Source: Amyelois transitella (taxonomy: Eukaryota > Arthropoda > Insecta > Lepidoptera > Pyralidae). Taken from it: a stretch of 64,000 bases of DNA. Shown here in pieces: positions 38,436-49,322 of the stretch; the first letter of the stretch is position 1, and every line of letters starts with the position of its first letter. The stretch covers positions 4,059,001-4,123,000 of the forward strand of contig NC_083508.1 of the NCBI RefSeq assembly GCF_032362555.1. Reading direction: 5' to 3'. The translations under genes were made by a program, and so were the position numbers. The notes beneath the pieces are model-generated. The model saw nothing but the letters and a program-made list of their open reading frames with translations. It ran no database searches and was not told the DNA's origin.

Positions 38436-41400
38436 TTACGCAGAAGCGGCTTCAATGGCTTGCATTCTTTGTTTCTTTTTCTCATTCTTTTTTTCAACCT
38501 TAGCCTTCTCGTCATGAAGGCGCCTCTTCTTTCTGAGCAGCCATATTTCCTTCTTACGTTGTTCCCGCCCAGCCTTCATGCTCTTGTAGAGGTTCCTGTG
38601 CTTCTTACGCACAAGTTTTTCCCTCAATCGGAATGCCTGTTTATCTTCAATTTCCTTTTGGTATGGATGTTCCTTGTAAGTTACACCAGTGGAAACTGCC
38701 ATTGCCTTTTTCTGAAATGTTAATAAATAAAATTATAATTAGTCCTTGTTGTATGCTTGCCTGCTGCACGCACTTTGACACGGTAATAGAAGTTACCGTG
38801 GGTCAACCCACAGGTAAATAGTGAATTAAATTACATAAAATTACGCCTGATTCCAGGTAGGTAGGTGGAGACCACATCTGTCTACTTGCCATGATACCAA
38901 GATACTTAATTAAATTCTCTCTGTTAATCATACTTTCAGCAAAAAAAAAATACCTTCTCCTTAGCGAGTTTCTTTTTCTCCGGATCTATTTCATCGTCAT
39001 CCTGCTCGTCTTCCGAAGGAGAGTCTTGTTCCACTTCCTCCTGGTACTGCCTTGTCAGGGCAGCTTCAGCATCACTTTCCTCAGCAGAGTCCTGCTCTTT
39101 TTCCTCATCATCTTCGTCACTGGCCTCTTCGATGTCGCTGCCCTCTTCTTCATCATCTGTAATAACAGTGCCATTCATTAGTATTACTTTTAATATCATA
39201 ACTGTCATGAGTCATAAGATGCCATTATCCTATGTTACTTAAATTGTACTTGTTTCCAAATAAAATATTTTTCATTTTTATTTTTCAACTTTGAATAAGA
39301 TTTATGCCATTAGTTCATCAAATCAAATTGTCTTATTGTTAATTCATCCAACCATGTCTTTTTTTCTTAAAGAAATTGTTAGTATGCCTTACTACGCAGG
39401 GGTAGTAGGGCATACTAACAATTAGCCTATGCTGGGAATCGTCCCAGCATTGGCTTACTGTAGTGATTGCCAAGAAGTTCGAAAAATAAAAATCTATTTG
39501 TTACTGACTTTCATCTGATTATAGGCATGCAGAAGTATAGTTTTTTTTTGATACTGTTGATATATTATTGTACATCAAGGAAAATAAGAATAAAACTTAA
39601 AATAAAGAGAAATTCAGTATAAGAGCACTACTTATTTCTAGAGAAATTTCTTCCAGCAGGCTCACGACAGGAAAGTGTAAAGAAAGGCATTGGCTTAATG
39701 TCCATTAAAATATTGTATCCTACTACTTACTTAGAGGTTTGAAGTCAGGATCATTTAGAGCTCTTTGTTCTGGTGGTATGTACACTTGGTCCTTGATTTT
39801 ATCAACAAATGGTGACAGATGTGGAGGCAGTACAGCTCCCATCAAGTACTTGTTAATCGGAAGCAGGGTTCTAGCATTGACACTGTCAAATACCCATTGT
39901 GGCTGGACATAATACCTAGAGAGGTACTGTTTCTCCATACTGGGACGGTCAACAATCTGGTACGTAATAGATTCATCTGACTCGTCAAATGTGGCACCAA
40001 CAAAATGGTCACGGTCCCAAGAGACTTCACCGCCGAAGCACCTGATAATAAAGACCAAGGGTTCTCGTGGGACTTCTCTGTTGATGAAAAACTTGAGCCC
40101 TTTGAACATTGTCTTTAGTTTCTTCACTTTCTCTGCTTCCAGTTTTGCTTCTTCCAACTTTTTTGGGTCTTCATCTTCAGTGTTGAAAATGTCCAATTCA
40201 GGTAATTCCTCAGCATCATTAGATCCTTCGACTTTGGTGAGGGGTAAGTTCATGGCAGCTATTCTCTCCGAAACATAAGCCTGTTCATCTATAAGGTCTT
40301 TGTCATTATTTGCAGAGAAAGCTGCAGTAAGCTTCGGAGGGTAAACCAGATTCAGAGAATGATATAACTTGAAATTTACGAAACCAAGCATCATTGTGTA
40401 GAATTCAACAAATGTTGACATGATCTTGAAGTCTACCTCATCTTTGCTTTGAGGCTGAAAAAAAAAACAATGGAATTTTTAAACAGGTTTTGAAATATTA
40501 CTAATATTGTTATGTTTCTAGGGTCATTTATTGTTGATTGTAATTTCTACAGTATAATTTTTAAACTTAAAGCTATGATTTGTGCAAAAAATTACCTGGA
40601 AAGCAAAATGATGTGGCACTATCCATGTGATTGTCTGACCTTCCAGTTCAACTTGGTAGTAGTAGCCTTTCACTGATATAAATACTTTACGGAGTGCTTT
40701 TGCTGCAATTACAGCATGCATGAACTCCACTGTCAACCTTCGGCAGAGCATGGACTGATCACGAGGTACTTTTTTCAGTGATGGGAAAGTACTGAATAAG
40801 AAGCAGAGAGTAAGGCAATCATCCAAGTCTCGTAATGCATCCACAAATGTTGGATACCTTTCCTTCACAATATGATCAATATTGATTTCAGGGTAGTCAC
40901 GGAAATACTTCCTCATTAAACCATATCTCTTCATAGACCTGGCTTTGCGGATCTTTTGTTGATAAACCTATAACAGACAATAACAGTATAAATATTTATT
41001 AAATTTTGACTGAGGGGTACAGTAAAATTGTGGCATCACAACCTAAAAATACATTTTTACTAGTGTGTATTCATATTATGCTATAGTATTGTACTTAAGG
41101 TCATTTTGTACATAGTGCATTAAGAGAAGAGAGAAACTTGAGTGCCTTTAAGACAATGTACTTTATTTATGTACTCAAGTTCCCCTTTAAAATACTTGTT
41201 TAGTAAACAAATCATTGATTCACAAAAATACCTTGAGTTCACGAAGTTTCCATATTATAGGCTCATGTAATAAAAATTTGATATCTTTTGTGTGGTATAA
41301 TGTTTTTATGCCGCCTGCTCCTTTTTGAGCGCGTTTGCGGTTCCTAGGTTCCCTGGGGTAAATTCCTTTGAGAATACATATTCGTCGGAAGTCTTTGAGT

Positions 41401-41576
41401 GTTAGTTGTAATTTCTTTAGAGCGGCTTTTCTAGTCATAAATTGTGCTCCTTCTCCAGAGGAATACTGAAATAAATTATTTTCATGGTTAGAACTGGGCA
41501 CGAAACACGTGTTTAGCAAAATTGTATATATTTTTAGGAAGTGGTTACTCACCTTCTTCTTTTTCTTAGATACCAT
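38436..41576 (-). CDS. pes: Pescadillo, PeBoW-complex ribosome biogenesis factor
   Basis: Six minus-strand exons: 41576-41553, 41465-41232, 40967-40596, 40454-39731, 39156-38954 and 38711-38436. All junctions are GT/AG and in phase, giving 610 residues (human PES1 is 588). The protein acts in the nucleolus with BOP1 and WDR12 in pre-rRNA processing and 60S assembly. It starts MVSKKKKK. The N-terminal pescadillo domain follows, with [53 protein letters not shown] and [17 protein letters not shown] single BRCT domain lies at about residues 322-412, with [14 protein letters not shown] and the BRCT tryptophan in [17 protein letters not shown] long acidic stretch ([19 protein letters not shown]) and a Lys/Arg-rich coiled C-terminus follow. 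Exon 1 encodes only eight residues. The 3' UTR seems very short. The downstream gene on the same strand (41961-42707) lies about 385 bp upstream of its start. Confidence 0.96.
38833..38895 (-). mobile_element. Short 3'-end copy of the LINE in pescadillo intron 5
   Basis: Read on the minus strand it matches the last codons and tail of the LINE at 21.8 kb (ATGGCAAGTAGA..., GGCGTAATTTTATGT). A 9-bp repeat AATTAAATT lies at 38824-38832 and 38908-38916, a likely target-site duplication. Confidence 0.6.
39375..39455. repeat. Two adjacent hairpins in pescadillo intron 4
   Basis: First: arms 39375-39395 and 39402-39422 (ATTGTTAGTATGCC...) differ at one base. Second, immediately after: 39424-39437 and 39442-39455 (AGCCTATGCTGGGA) differ at one base, loop ATCG. 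A tandem double stem-loop of 80 nt. Confidence 0.75.
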
Positions 41577-41960
41577 TTTGTGTTTTTATTATTAATCTAA
41601 GAAAATTATTAAATCGATTAAATATGGTTAATTTGTCTTTAAAATAATAATTATCTTCTAGCTTTTGAGGGAATTTACGAAGAAAGAAAGAACTTCCTCG
41701 CTCGTGTCACTTGTCACTGTCAGTGGCTGGATTTTTACACTTCGATTGACATAAACAGTGAGATCTACATTTTTCTATCTAGCTAATGGCAAAGACATTC
41801 ACTAGTTCTTGACTTAGGTATTTGAACATGGTAATAAAAATGTGGGAAAATAAAATCAAATAAAATATAATGTATTGCATTTTATTATGAACTTAATTCT
41901 ATGAAATAAATAATTAAAATTACATTTTGGCAACGGGCTCTACAGAATTTTATTATTATC
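41577..41960. promoter_or_regulatory. Pescadillo upstream region
   Basis: About 385 bp between the pescadillo start and the 3' end of the next minus-strand gene (poly(A) signal at 41881-41886). Direct GTCACT repeats occur near 41,705-41,720; no TATA at a usual distance. Confidence 0.4.
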
Positions 41961-42707
41961 TTATTCGTTATCAATGACTGTGGCGCTTGTTGTAGTGGAT
42001 GGCGTAGCTGCAACTGCAGCAGCTTGGCCCCACATGCTGGGGTCTACCATCACGTATTGTACAGGATATGCGTATGGCCACATGGAAGGAGATTGGGAAG
42101 TAGTAGCAGTATTGGATTCGTCATTAGTTCCAACGGCGCTGGCAGCTACACTAGCATTTTCTTTGAAGGCGTTCAAAAGTTCTGCATAAGCCGACATCAT
42201 TTGCGGGTAAAAGTACTGAAGGGGATGATATTGTGGTACACCTGCTGCTAAAGCTGCATCGGGGTTACGTGGAGTTAGTGATTCCGTGTTTGTTTGGGCT
42301 GAATTTGGAGTTGGTATACCGTAGGAATAAGGAACCACAGCGTTGCCGTCTGTATTACCTTGGACAGGATAAGCGTAGGCATATTGCAGAGGAGCGTTGA
42401 CTACTGCCCGCTTCTGAGTGTTGATTGGGTCATCAGTTATGGCATTTGGGTTGTAACCAATAGGCAATGCTTGATGTGCCGGTGCGGTTGCTGGTAGAAA
42501 ACCGACGGGTTGGTCTGTGAGCCACTGTGATTTGACACCGCTGTCTTCTGAGGCCGCGACGTACAAGTCCCCTGTGGTTCCGTCTACAGATGGTTTCACG
42601 TAAAGTCCATGCACTGGTTGAAGCTTATTAGGAGTATTCCTATAAGCCACATGGCCTTTAACAAAAGTGAGCGCTGTAAGGAGTACCAGTCCTGAGCACT
42701 TGACCAT
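41961..42707 (-). CDS. Secreted Tyr/Pro/Ala-rich protein, unknown function
   Basis: A single-exon gene of 248 residues. The N-terminus MVKCSGLVLLTALTFVKG is a typical signal peptide. The mature part is rich in Ala, Tyr, Pro, Thr and Asn, has no cysteine, and repeats the motif YAYPVQ twice (QYAYAYPVQGN and WPYAYPVQYV). It also contains PYSYGIPTP and PLQYFYPQMM. Start choice: CAAAATGG context, with a TATA box (GATATAAAAA) about 52-61 bp upstream of the ATG. A poly(A) signal lies about 75 bp after the stop. I do not recognise the family. Low-complexity, Tyr/Pro-rich secreted proteins are typical of extracellular coats such as cuticle or eggshell, and the vitelline-membrane cluster starts 6 kb away on the other strand, so an egg-envelope role is a reasonable guess but only that. 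Confidence 0.85.
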   Translation of the reverse strand: MVKCSGLVLLTALTFVKGHVAYRNTPNKLQPVHGLYVKPSVDGTTGDLYVAASEDSGVKSQWLTDQPVGFLPATAPAHQALPIGYNPNAITDDPINTQKRAVVNAPLQYAYAYPVQGNTDGNAVVPYSYGIPTPNSAQTNTESLTPRNPDAALAAGVPQYHPLQYFYPQMMSAYAELLNAFKENASVAASAVGTNDESNTATTSQSPSMWPYAYPVQYVMVDPSMWGQAAAVAATPSTTTSATVIDNE

Positions 42708-42758
42708 TTTGTGATGATGTCTAGTTACAGATACATGCTTGAAATCAATTTCGACGAG

Positions 42759-42768
42759 TTTTTATATC
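42759..42768 (-). promoter_or_regulatory. TATA box of the Tyr/Pro-rich secreted gene
   Basis: GATATAAAAA on the minus strand. The expected start of transcription about 30 bp on leaves a short leader of about 25-30 nt before the ATG at 42707. Confidence 0.7.
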
Positions 42769-42779
42769 AATCTGTTTCG

Positions 42780-43777
42780 TATGTATCGAGGCAGATAAAA
42801 TTATCTTAATGTAATGATGAAACGAATTCAGCACGTCTTGGACTAAAATTGGTTATCTACACGTTTTTAAAGAAATTAAAGATAGGTACCTAACAACTAT
42901 CTATACGAGATAAAAAGTGATACAAATTCAAAAAGAAATGCTAATTGGAATCGAAAATCCAACATGTTCGCCATCCTGACATTACCCGATCGGAGCAGGA
43001 GAGTTATAGTTTGTTTGTCGGGATGTTATGACAAAAGCAAAATGTAGTAAGTTCCTCATCATTAAAATAAAATATACTAAGGTATCTGTTGCCTTTTTAT
43101 TTTCGTTTGGGTATTTCATCTTCCCGCGAGGGAAAACGGGATGGTGTAACCATGGTTAGGTGCTCCTGCCAAGGTTTCGGTGATCAGGCATGAACCGCTT
43201 CCTGTAATAACTTAACTTACCTAATGCAGGATTTCGGAGACCGTACAACTTCAGTCTTCTCTCCAGAGAGGTGAAGTCGGAACTGGAACTATCGCAACAA
43301 AGATGAAATTTAACAGTGCGTGATTTTCTACATCGCTTTTCTGAAACACCTCCTTTTAAAATTGTATTTATTTATTTATATATTGCAGTTTATAATAAAA
43401 ACATTTGCATTTAAATTAACCCCCTAATGTATGTAATAGGTGTTACGTCATTATTATAGTCAGTCTAAGTCATGAAATTACTACCTTACCATAGTATACT
43501 ACCGGTTGACTGGAAGAAATCCCTTCATGGGATAAGTCCGCCATTGCAAGTGATTTATTTCTTTTATAACTATGTACAATTTCTTGTAACTGTGTAAATT
43601 TCTGTGCAATAAAGATATTATAAACAAAGAAAAAAATCTTAGTAGGTAGTAAAAAAGTGAATTTCAATCAGTATATTCCACATGAGTCGTACCAAATATA
43701 TTATTATGTGTGATGATGAAAATTCAATAACAATAAAATCTCAAATAGCATAACGCTTTCTATCGATATTACAAATC
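42780..43777. other. Intergenic; possible old repeat at 43.1-43.3 kb
   Basis: A less AT-rich block (CCCGCGAGGGAAAACGGGAT through AGAGAGGTGAAGTCGG) looks like a dispersed repeat remnant, not identified. The rest is AT-rich with nothing recognised. Confidence 0.4.
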
Positions 43778-44051
43778 ATGTTTTTGGTGAAAAATGTAGG
43801 CATCATTTTTCATACACTTTTTTTCTACGCTAGTATCATATCATACAGAACTTCAATATGTACAAGAGCCAATGAGGAATTCTCCTTGTGTGGATGGAAG
43901 TGTCCCTCGACGTGCGTGAACATGAGATTGATAAACATACATAACGTGAGGTGCCCTACAACATGGGGGTGCAGGGTCGGTTGCAGGTGTTCAGCTGGGT
44001 TCCTCCGGGATGAATATACCAAGCAATGTGTTCCGGCGGCGGAATGTCCAG
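43778..44051 (+). CDS. TIL-domain (trypsin-inhibitor-like) serine protease inhibitor, coding exon
   Basis: The exon encodes a complete TIL domain with all ten cysteines in the usual spacing (ICTRANEEFSLCGWKCPSTC ... VRCPTTWGCRVGCRC ... KQCVPAAECP). TIL proteins are small secreted inhibitors of serine proteases, held by five disulfides. The first 25 residues from the ATG at 43778 (MFLVKNVGIIFHTLFFYASI) are hydrophobic and could be the signal peptide. But two AG acceptors with pyrimidine tracts (CTACGCTAG and CATACAG) lie inside this stretch, so the ATG may be intronic and the signal exon further upstream. The exon ends GAATGTCCA|G before a donor GTATGA, phase 1. The next exon is not adjacent; the best phase-compatible candidate is at 61193. 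Confidence 0.8.
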
Positions 44052-44864
44052 GTATGAATAGAATCTCATTGTGTCCGTTATGACAAGTTGATAAAAGGAG
44101 TTCTTAATAGCGATTTATCAATTAGGCACACCTACGTTCATATTTATTATAAAAAAAACCACTGCCCACAACTTCGCCTGCGTTTATAAAATCCTTAGGT
44201 ATGTATACTTTATGATGTCAATTATGGTGATTGGTGAGTTCTATAGTGGTGAAACCAAAAGAAAACAGTTTTCGTAATTACTGACTTTATCGCGACAGAC
44301 AGACTTTCACTGTGCTAGAAAATCTTTTCATTCAATAAATAAAGGCATATAAAAGTGAAACTATGAATGTAATGGTAAGGTTCCCCTGTAAAGTTCAATA
44401 GAAGTCCATTTTGTTGTGCAAAAAGAAACCCTGACTTGCCCGCTCCTGGTTCGCAATTACCTATAGGTAGACCTCGGGCTCCTCTCCAGTTGAAAATGCA
44501 ACCGAGACCAATGCTAGGATGATGATGAACACAACACCAAAGCCGCCTTCATGGTTAAAATATCGCGAGGAAATCACAATCCAGAGTGCCTTCAACGTCA
44601 CGGACATAAATTGGTTATCGTTTACCTCGCTTTTCCACTACTGGAACAAGCCGTAAGCGGGCTTCTCCCCAAGAAAGACGCAACTGGGTCATGGTCATGC
44701 CAGGGGGATTAAAAAGAATGCAAAACGTTTTATATGTACCTAATAACATAAATCATTTTAAAATATCACCATCATACAGTATTTTGCTGATGTTGTAGAA
44801 ACTTATTGAAATCAATGTAGGTTACCTTCGTGATTTTTGAGCGATATCAGTGTTCTTTTTTAAC
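44052..44864. other. TIL-gene intron; Helitron-like and other repeat remnants
   Basis: A Helitron-like terminal fragment (ACTGCCCACAACTTCGCCTG) lies near 44,160. A remnant near 44,455-44,530 reads like a dispersed repeat. No gene seen. Confidence 0.4.
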
Positions 44865-45177
44865 TAGGGTTGCCAGGTCACCAAATTTAATGACTGGACA
44901 GACCTGTGAGGATGGCCAAATGTTTGTTTATTAATACTTATCACGAAAAAATGTTAGACACCATGTATTATTGAGAATTTTTTATTTCTCGTGATGTTGT
45001 TGGGTCGACCGTATTCAGTGACTTGCTGGACGGAATAAGCTTTATTTTTTGGTCCACCTGCTGCATTTGGAAGTCTCCGAAGATAAAAATAAAATAGAAT
45101 CTTAACCAGCCACCGTAAACTTTCGGCCGAACAAGCAATCGAGAAGCCTAAGAATGTGCGGACGCTTGACAACCCTA
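44865..45177. mobile_element. Small TIR-flanked element (MITE-like)
   Basis: Terminal inverted repeats TAGGGTTGCCA (44865-44875) and TGACAACCCTA (45167-45177) match at 10 of 11 bases and bound 313 bp. No matching target-site duplication was found. An open frame on the minus strand runs through it without family resemblance. Confidence 0.45.
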
Positions 45178-45454
45178 CATTCAACAAACGTACGTTTAAA
45201 CGAAGGCATATAATATAATAAATGTCAGCGGATTTTATTACGTGACAAGTTATTTTATTTTTATTAAGATGTGTGAAAATGTTGGTATCTAAAATGAAGT
45301 TCATGATTGTATTTGTGCATTTATTTTGCTTATAGTACACATTCTCGTTGACGTAATTTGGTCATGGCTGAGTACCAAGCTCGAAAAACATTATGTTAAT
45401 CTACTACCTCTTACTATTTGCGATTTTATACGATTTTTCCTTATAGTTTCAATT

Positions 45455-46232
45455 ATTATATCTTATATATAAAAGTCTCGTGTCGCAATGTTTGTTCCTG
45501 TACTCTTGCGAAGCGGCTAGACCGATTCTCATGAAATTTTGTGAGCATATTGGCCAACATCTATTTTTCATACCCCTTAGTGATAAGGGTTGTCGACCCT
45601 TTTTTTTTGTTGTCGAAGGGCAAATTCCTTTTTACGGACAACCCGAGAGTGTGGGACTCCTGGCACCTAGTATACCAGCCTACCCACTAAAACCCCTCCG
45701 TTCGCCCTTCTTGCCATTTTGAGGGCATCATGGGATCGCAGGCATTTCACCACGATACCATCTGGCTGCCCGGCGCTTTTGTGCCGGGAATCTTGCTGTA
45801 ATGGGCGACCAGTAAGTTGCTGGCCGCCCTTTCCATCCCAGGGTCGGGAAGTGACCCTAGTGAGGCAGTAGGCGCGCACGATAAAGTGCACACCTTCTGC
45901 CTCCCCCGACCACAACGGTGTAGAGGCGCGTTCGGATCGTGTTCACGCGCCCTCTCAGCGGCCTCCTTCTGCGAGATGACGAACTCGCAGAAGGAAACCT
46001 GGCCCGCTCATCCGACCACTTCGAGCACTCTGCCAGAGTATGTTGGGCCGTATCATCCAGCTCCCCACACTCATGTCAGACCTCAGTAGCCTCTTTTCCA
46101 ATCCGATGCAGGTAATGACCGAAGCAACCATGTCCGGTCATAGGGTTGTCGACCCTTAACATTTTTATTTTAACTGGAAATTACTTAACAATGATTTATA
46201 TGGCAAAACAACGTTTGCCGGGACATCTAGTA
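45455..46232 (+). mobile_element. Helitron-like element split by a nested LINE
   Basis: The left part has the common text GAAGCGGCTAGACCGATTCT and TGAAATTTTGTGAGCATATT; the right part ends AACGTTTGCCGGGACATCTAGT. Removing the insert at 45601-46141 restores a continuous element at the palindromic site GGGTTGTCGACCC. Confidence 0.6.
45586..46157 (-). mobile_element. 5'-truncated R1-type LINE nested in the Helitron-like element, with 16-bp duplication
   Basis: Flanked by exact copies of AGGGTTGTCGACCCTT (45586-45601 and 46142-46157). Read on the minus strand, the body begins inside the C-terminal region of an R1-clade reverse transcriptase ORF (TGHGCFGHYLHRIGKEATEV, then HECGELDDTAQHTLAECSKW), the zinc-knuckle that closes these proteins. 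The first Cys of the HECG knuckle is replaced by a stop (TGA), so the copy is dead. It ends in a short poly(A) against the left duplication. Confidence 0.8.
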
Positions 46233-46239
46233 ATTTATA

Positions 46240-48460
46240 CCTATATAATTATTATATATAGTATAATATAAGTCTTTTCAAGACTACGGTTTGTCTACCA
46301 ATGCAAGGGATATAGACGTGATTATATGTATGTATTTAGATAAAAATTCAGGTTTGTTTTTGTGTTTAAAACATTTGTTTTAAATTATTTATTAATTTTA
46401 ATCTATTTTTTTTGACAAACCATTGGCAATATTTTATATTTATTGAATTTTTGACTACCACTCAACTTGGGGCGAAAACACATTTTTTTTTGTAAGTATG
46501 TGATGAAATTTAAAATGTATGTAGGTTTCTGGTGGTTGCCCTGCAAAGGTTGCGGAAGTCGCTTCTTGTATAAACTTTACTTGCTCAAGTTCAATTAAGA
46601 ATCAGGTTATAGGTACATATTGTGCTCCTCTGTAGACATGCGAGGATATAAGCGGGGCTAACACCAAATATGTAGAATAAGAAGTTTCTTGGGTAGTGAG
46701 AGCAAACGAAATACCTATAAGGATTCTAAAATTCAAAAAAGGAGCAAATGGGCAAATCACACGATTTTCATTTTTCATGGTCGGAGCTGCGCTCATAATT
46801 TTGTTATTATACAATATAAGTAAGTATTGTAGTAGTAAGTATTGTACAAAGTCTAACCATAATAAGGTCGATTAAAAAAATTACAACTCGTTGCAACTTT
46901 ATGTAGAGTAGAACAAATTTTATGCAAAGTGCACTTTGACTGTAAAGAATTATTACTGTAACTAATTGCCACTATCCGCGACTTCGCCCGCGTAAGTTTA
47001 ATAGATAATATATAAAGGGAGCTAGATTGCTTTTTCTACTTTTGAAAGTCTTAAAATTTTCATACCTATAAAATAAAAGGCATGTAGACATACTTGATGT
47101 ATTTTTTCATGCTTATTATAAAATCTCTCATCATGAAATATTCCCGATTATCTTACCAGTTTAAAAAGCTCGAGGTTAGGTAACGAAAGATTAAGAGATA
47201 GGTACCTACTCGTTGTCAGTTATTTATGTCTGTTAGTAAAATTCATGTGCTTAACGCACAGTAAAATTTTATATTCACATCAATTTAATTTTAGGTAAAT
47301 AAAATTGATATTAATCTATAATTTTGTTATATAAATTGATTTAAATATATTTATCTATTATGTGTGTGCCAGCTGTGTACCCAGATTTCTATAATTATCT
47401 CTGAATCTTACTTCCATCACTAAGTCATCCAGATAAACTTGGTCTTGTGACTTTTGGCTACCCCTTAGGTATAAATCTAGATTGTTACAAATATCACAAC
47501 GTACCTTGATCTTATTTAAATTATTAATACTTAAAGTATCTTTTTACTTACCTACGTGACGTGACATATAAAAAAAAAGCACAGAATACCTTTTTATATC
47601 TTTTTTAATTGAACTTCAAATCAAATCATTTATTTATGTTTTATTTGACATTCTACTTTATTCTTCTTACAAACATAAACGTTCGATCTCTGTAACGTAG
47701 AAAACAAGATCGTGCGAAACTCTGCGTAACTATGATCCAAGCTGGGTAAGGATCCCATGCAAAGTCGCAGACACCTCTATTGTATATATTTTCATCGCTA
47801 CCAGACCCACATGAGTATCATATAAAAGCATAATAAAATATATTATATAGAAACACTCAAGGGCCCACATTATGCTCTGATTTGCATTACTATATATATC
47901 TTACTAGCTGTTGCCTGTGACTCCGCGTGTAGATATAGCCGTTACATTACATTGACCATATAAATTTTGCATACACCGAGAAGGACATAGGGTGTCAGGT
48001 ACCTTACATGCCGGCCTCGTCGCGGGCAAAAGCTAGTTATTTAATAAATTTAATTGAACCATAGCTAAGTACTTACTTAAGTACTTATCTGTGAAAATAA
48101 AGTGCAAATGGGCATATAGACAACGCAGGCAATTTTAATCCCTTGGACTCAGGTGTCTCTTGTTTTTAAGTGACATAGCTATTTACGTACATGCAATCAC
48201 GATTTTATCCCTTACGGGCCAGTCACGATAACAGTATTGAAAAGACTGTAAGGCCTTGTTCAGATGTATAGCTTAATTATGAAATTGAGTTTTCTATTAT
48301 TTTGTTCCCTTCGATCGAACGATTGGCGTTTGAGAAGTGACTCCTAATGAAAAAATAAAAAGTACTACACATCAAGAATGTTTTATGATATCAAAATTAA
48401 ATGATTTACCTACATAGTGATTAAAACTGTGTAAGCAAAAAATACTCGGTCAGTCAAATG
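46240..48460. other. Spacer upstream of the first vitelline-membrane gene; SINE and Helitron fragments
   Basis: SINE 3' fragment (+) at about 46,271-46,333; Helitron-like remnants near 46,975-47,025 and 47,910-48,035 (GGGCAAAAGCTAGT); SINE fragment (-) at about 48,186-48,290. No gene seen. Confidence 0.55.
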
Positions 48461-48512
48461 TCGCAAATACGTAATGCAATCGTATTCGCTTAAAGTTGTA
48501 AGCAGTTTTGTG

Positions 48513-48519
48513 TATAAAA
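48513..48519 (+). promoter_or_regulatory. TATA box of vitelline membrane gene 1
   Basis: TATAAAA, 54 bp before the ATG at 48567. Transcription would begin near 48,540 (TCAATCATCACA). It excludes the upstream in-frame ATG at 48474, which lies 5' of the box. Confidence 0.75.
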
Positions 48520-48566
48520 CGGTGTGGTGTCGAATTCAATCATCACATTTGCGAAACTCTGTAATC

Positions 48567-49322
48567 ATGAAGGCTGTTGTTTCTCTGTGCGTGTTTGGCG
48601 CCGTGCTGGTGGCGTCCGCCCCCACGCTCAATGATGGGGTGCTTCAGTCCAGTGAAGCAGTTTTATTGAACCAGCAGCCACAAATTCTTCGGGAGAAACG
48701 TTCCCAGTATCCTCCACAACCAATCGGAGGATACGGTGGTGGATATGCTTCGCCTTGTGGAGGACTGCCTTTACCCCTCCCGCCGCTACCAGCCCCGCTG
48801 CCTGCTCCGTCTCCTTACCTCCAACCAGCGCACGGTTATGGACACGCCTACCCAGCACCCCATTCTTACGGCTATGGCGCGCCACACTACCGCGCTGATG
48901 ACATGGGCGAAGACCAGGAGATGTGGTCCCCAGATATGGACAACATGATGACAGAACATATACCTATGGCCAGATATGGAGGATACGGCGGGGCTCCTGC
49001 GGCTGGGGGTCTAGCTGGACTGGGACAACTTACGCCGGCTGTGGCGTCCAGTCGTGCCTACGGAGTGTTCCCTAATGCAAACATCGGAGGATGCAATGTA
49101 CCGCTTCTGCTGAGTTGTTCTCCCTCAATTGTACCTGGTAAACTGATCAAATCCGGATACGGTGGGGGATATGCTGTTGCGCCAGCCAATGCCTACAGAG
49201 AAGTAGACCAGCCGCATTCAGGGTCCCACGAAGAAATGATGCACGAGGAAAACGAGACTACCAACCCCCAAGATCAGAAGACGTCAGTCAATAACGCAAG
49301 CCACGCCAGTACCCACCAGTAA
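48567..49322 (+). CDS. Vitelline membrane protein 1 (eggshell)
   Basis: An intronless gene of 251 residues. Signal peptide MKAVVSLCVFGAVLVASA, then a short pro-region closed by a furin-type site REKR (42-45) before SQYPPQP. The middle is Gly/Tyr/Pro-rich (GGYGGGYASPCGG with Cys64; LPLPLPPLPAPLPAPSPY). The C-terminal vitelline-membrane core is FPNANIGGCNVPLLLSCSPS with Cys176 and Cys184 (C-x7-C), followed by IVPGKLIKSGYGGGY. In moths these proteins are secreted by follicle cells just before the chorion and are disulfide-linked around the oocyte; Tyr-rich segments may also be cross-linked. The start was chosen by signal peptide and TATA position. Poly(A) signal at 49408-49413. The family call rests on the core shared by four neighbouring genes. 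Confidence 0.88.
   Translation: MKAVVSLCVFGAVLVASAPTLNDGVLQSSEAVLLNQQPQILREKRSQYPPQPIGGYGGGYASPCGGLPLPLPPLPAPLPAPSPYLQPAHGYGHAYPAPHSYGYGAPHYRADDMGEDQEMWSPDMDNMMTEHIPMARYGGYGGAPAAGGLAGLGQLTPAVASSRAYGVFPNANIGGCNVPLLLSCSPSIVPGKLIKSGYGGGYAVAPANAYREVDQPHSGSHEEMMHEENETTNPQDQKTSVNNASHASTHQ

Noticed and set aside
48474..48566. Longer N-terminus of vitelline membrane protein 1 (31 extra codons)
   Set aside because: The upstream ATG lies 5' of the TATA box, and the extension would bury the signal peptide. The same applies to genes 2 and 3.
48628..48885. Minus-strand frame over vitelline-membrane gene 1
   Set aside because: Shadow of the Gly/Pro-rich coding strand.
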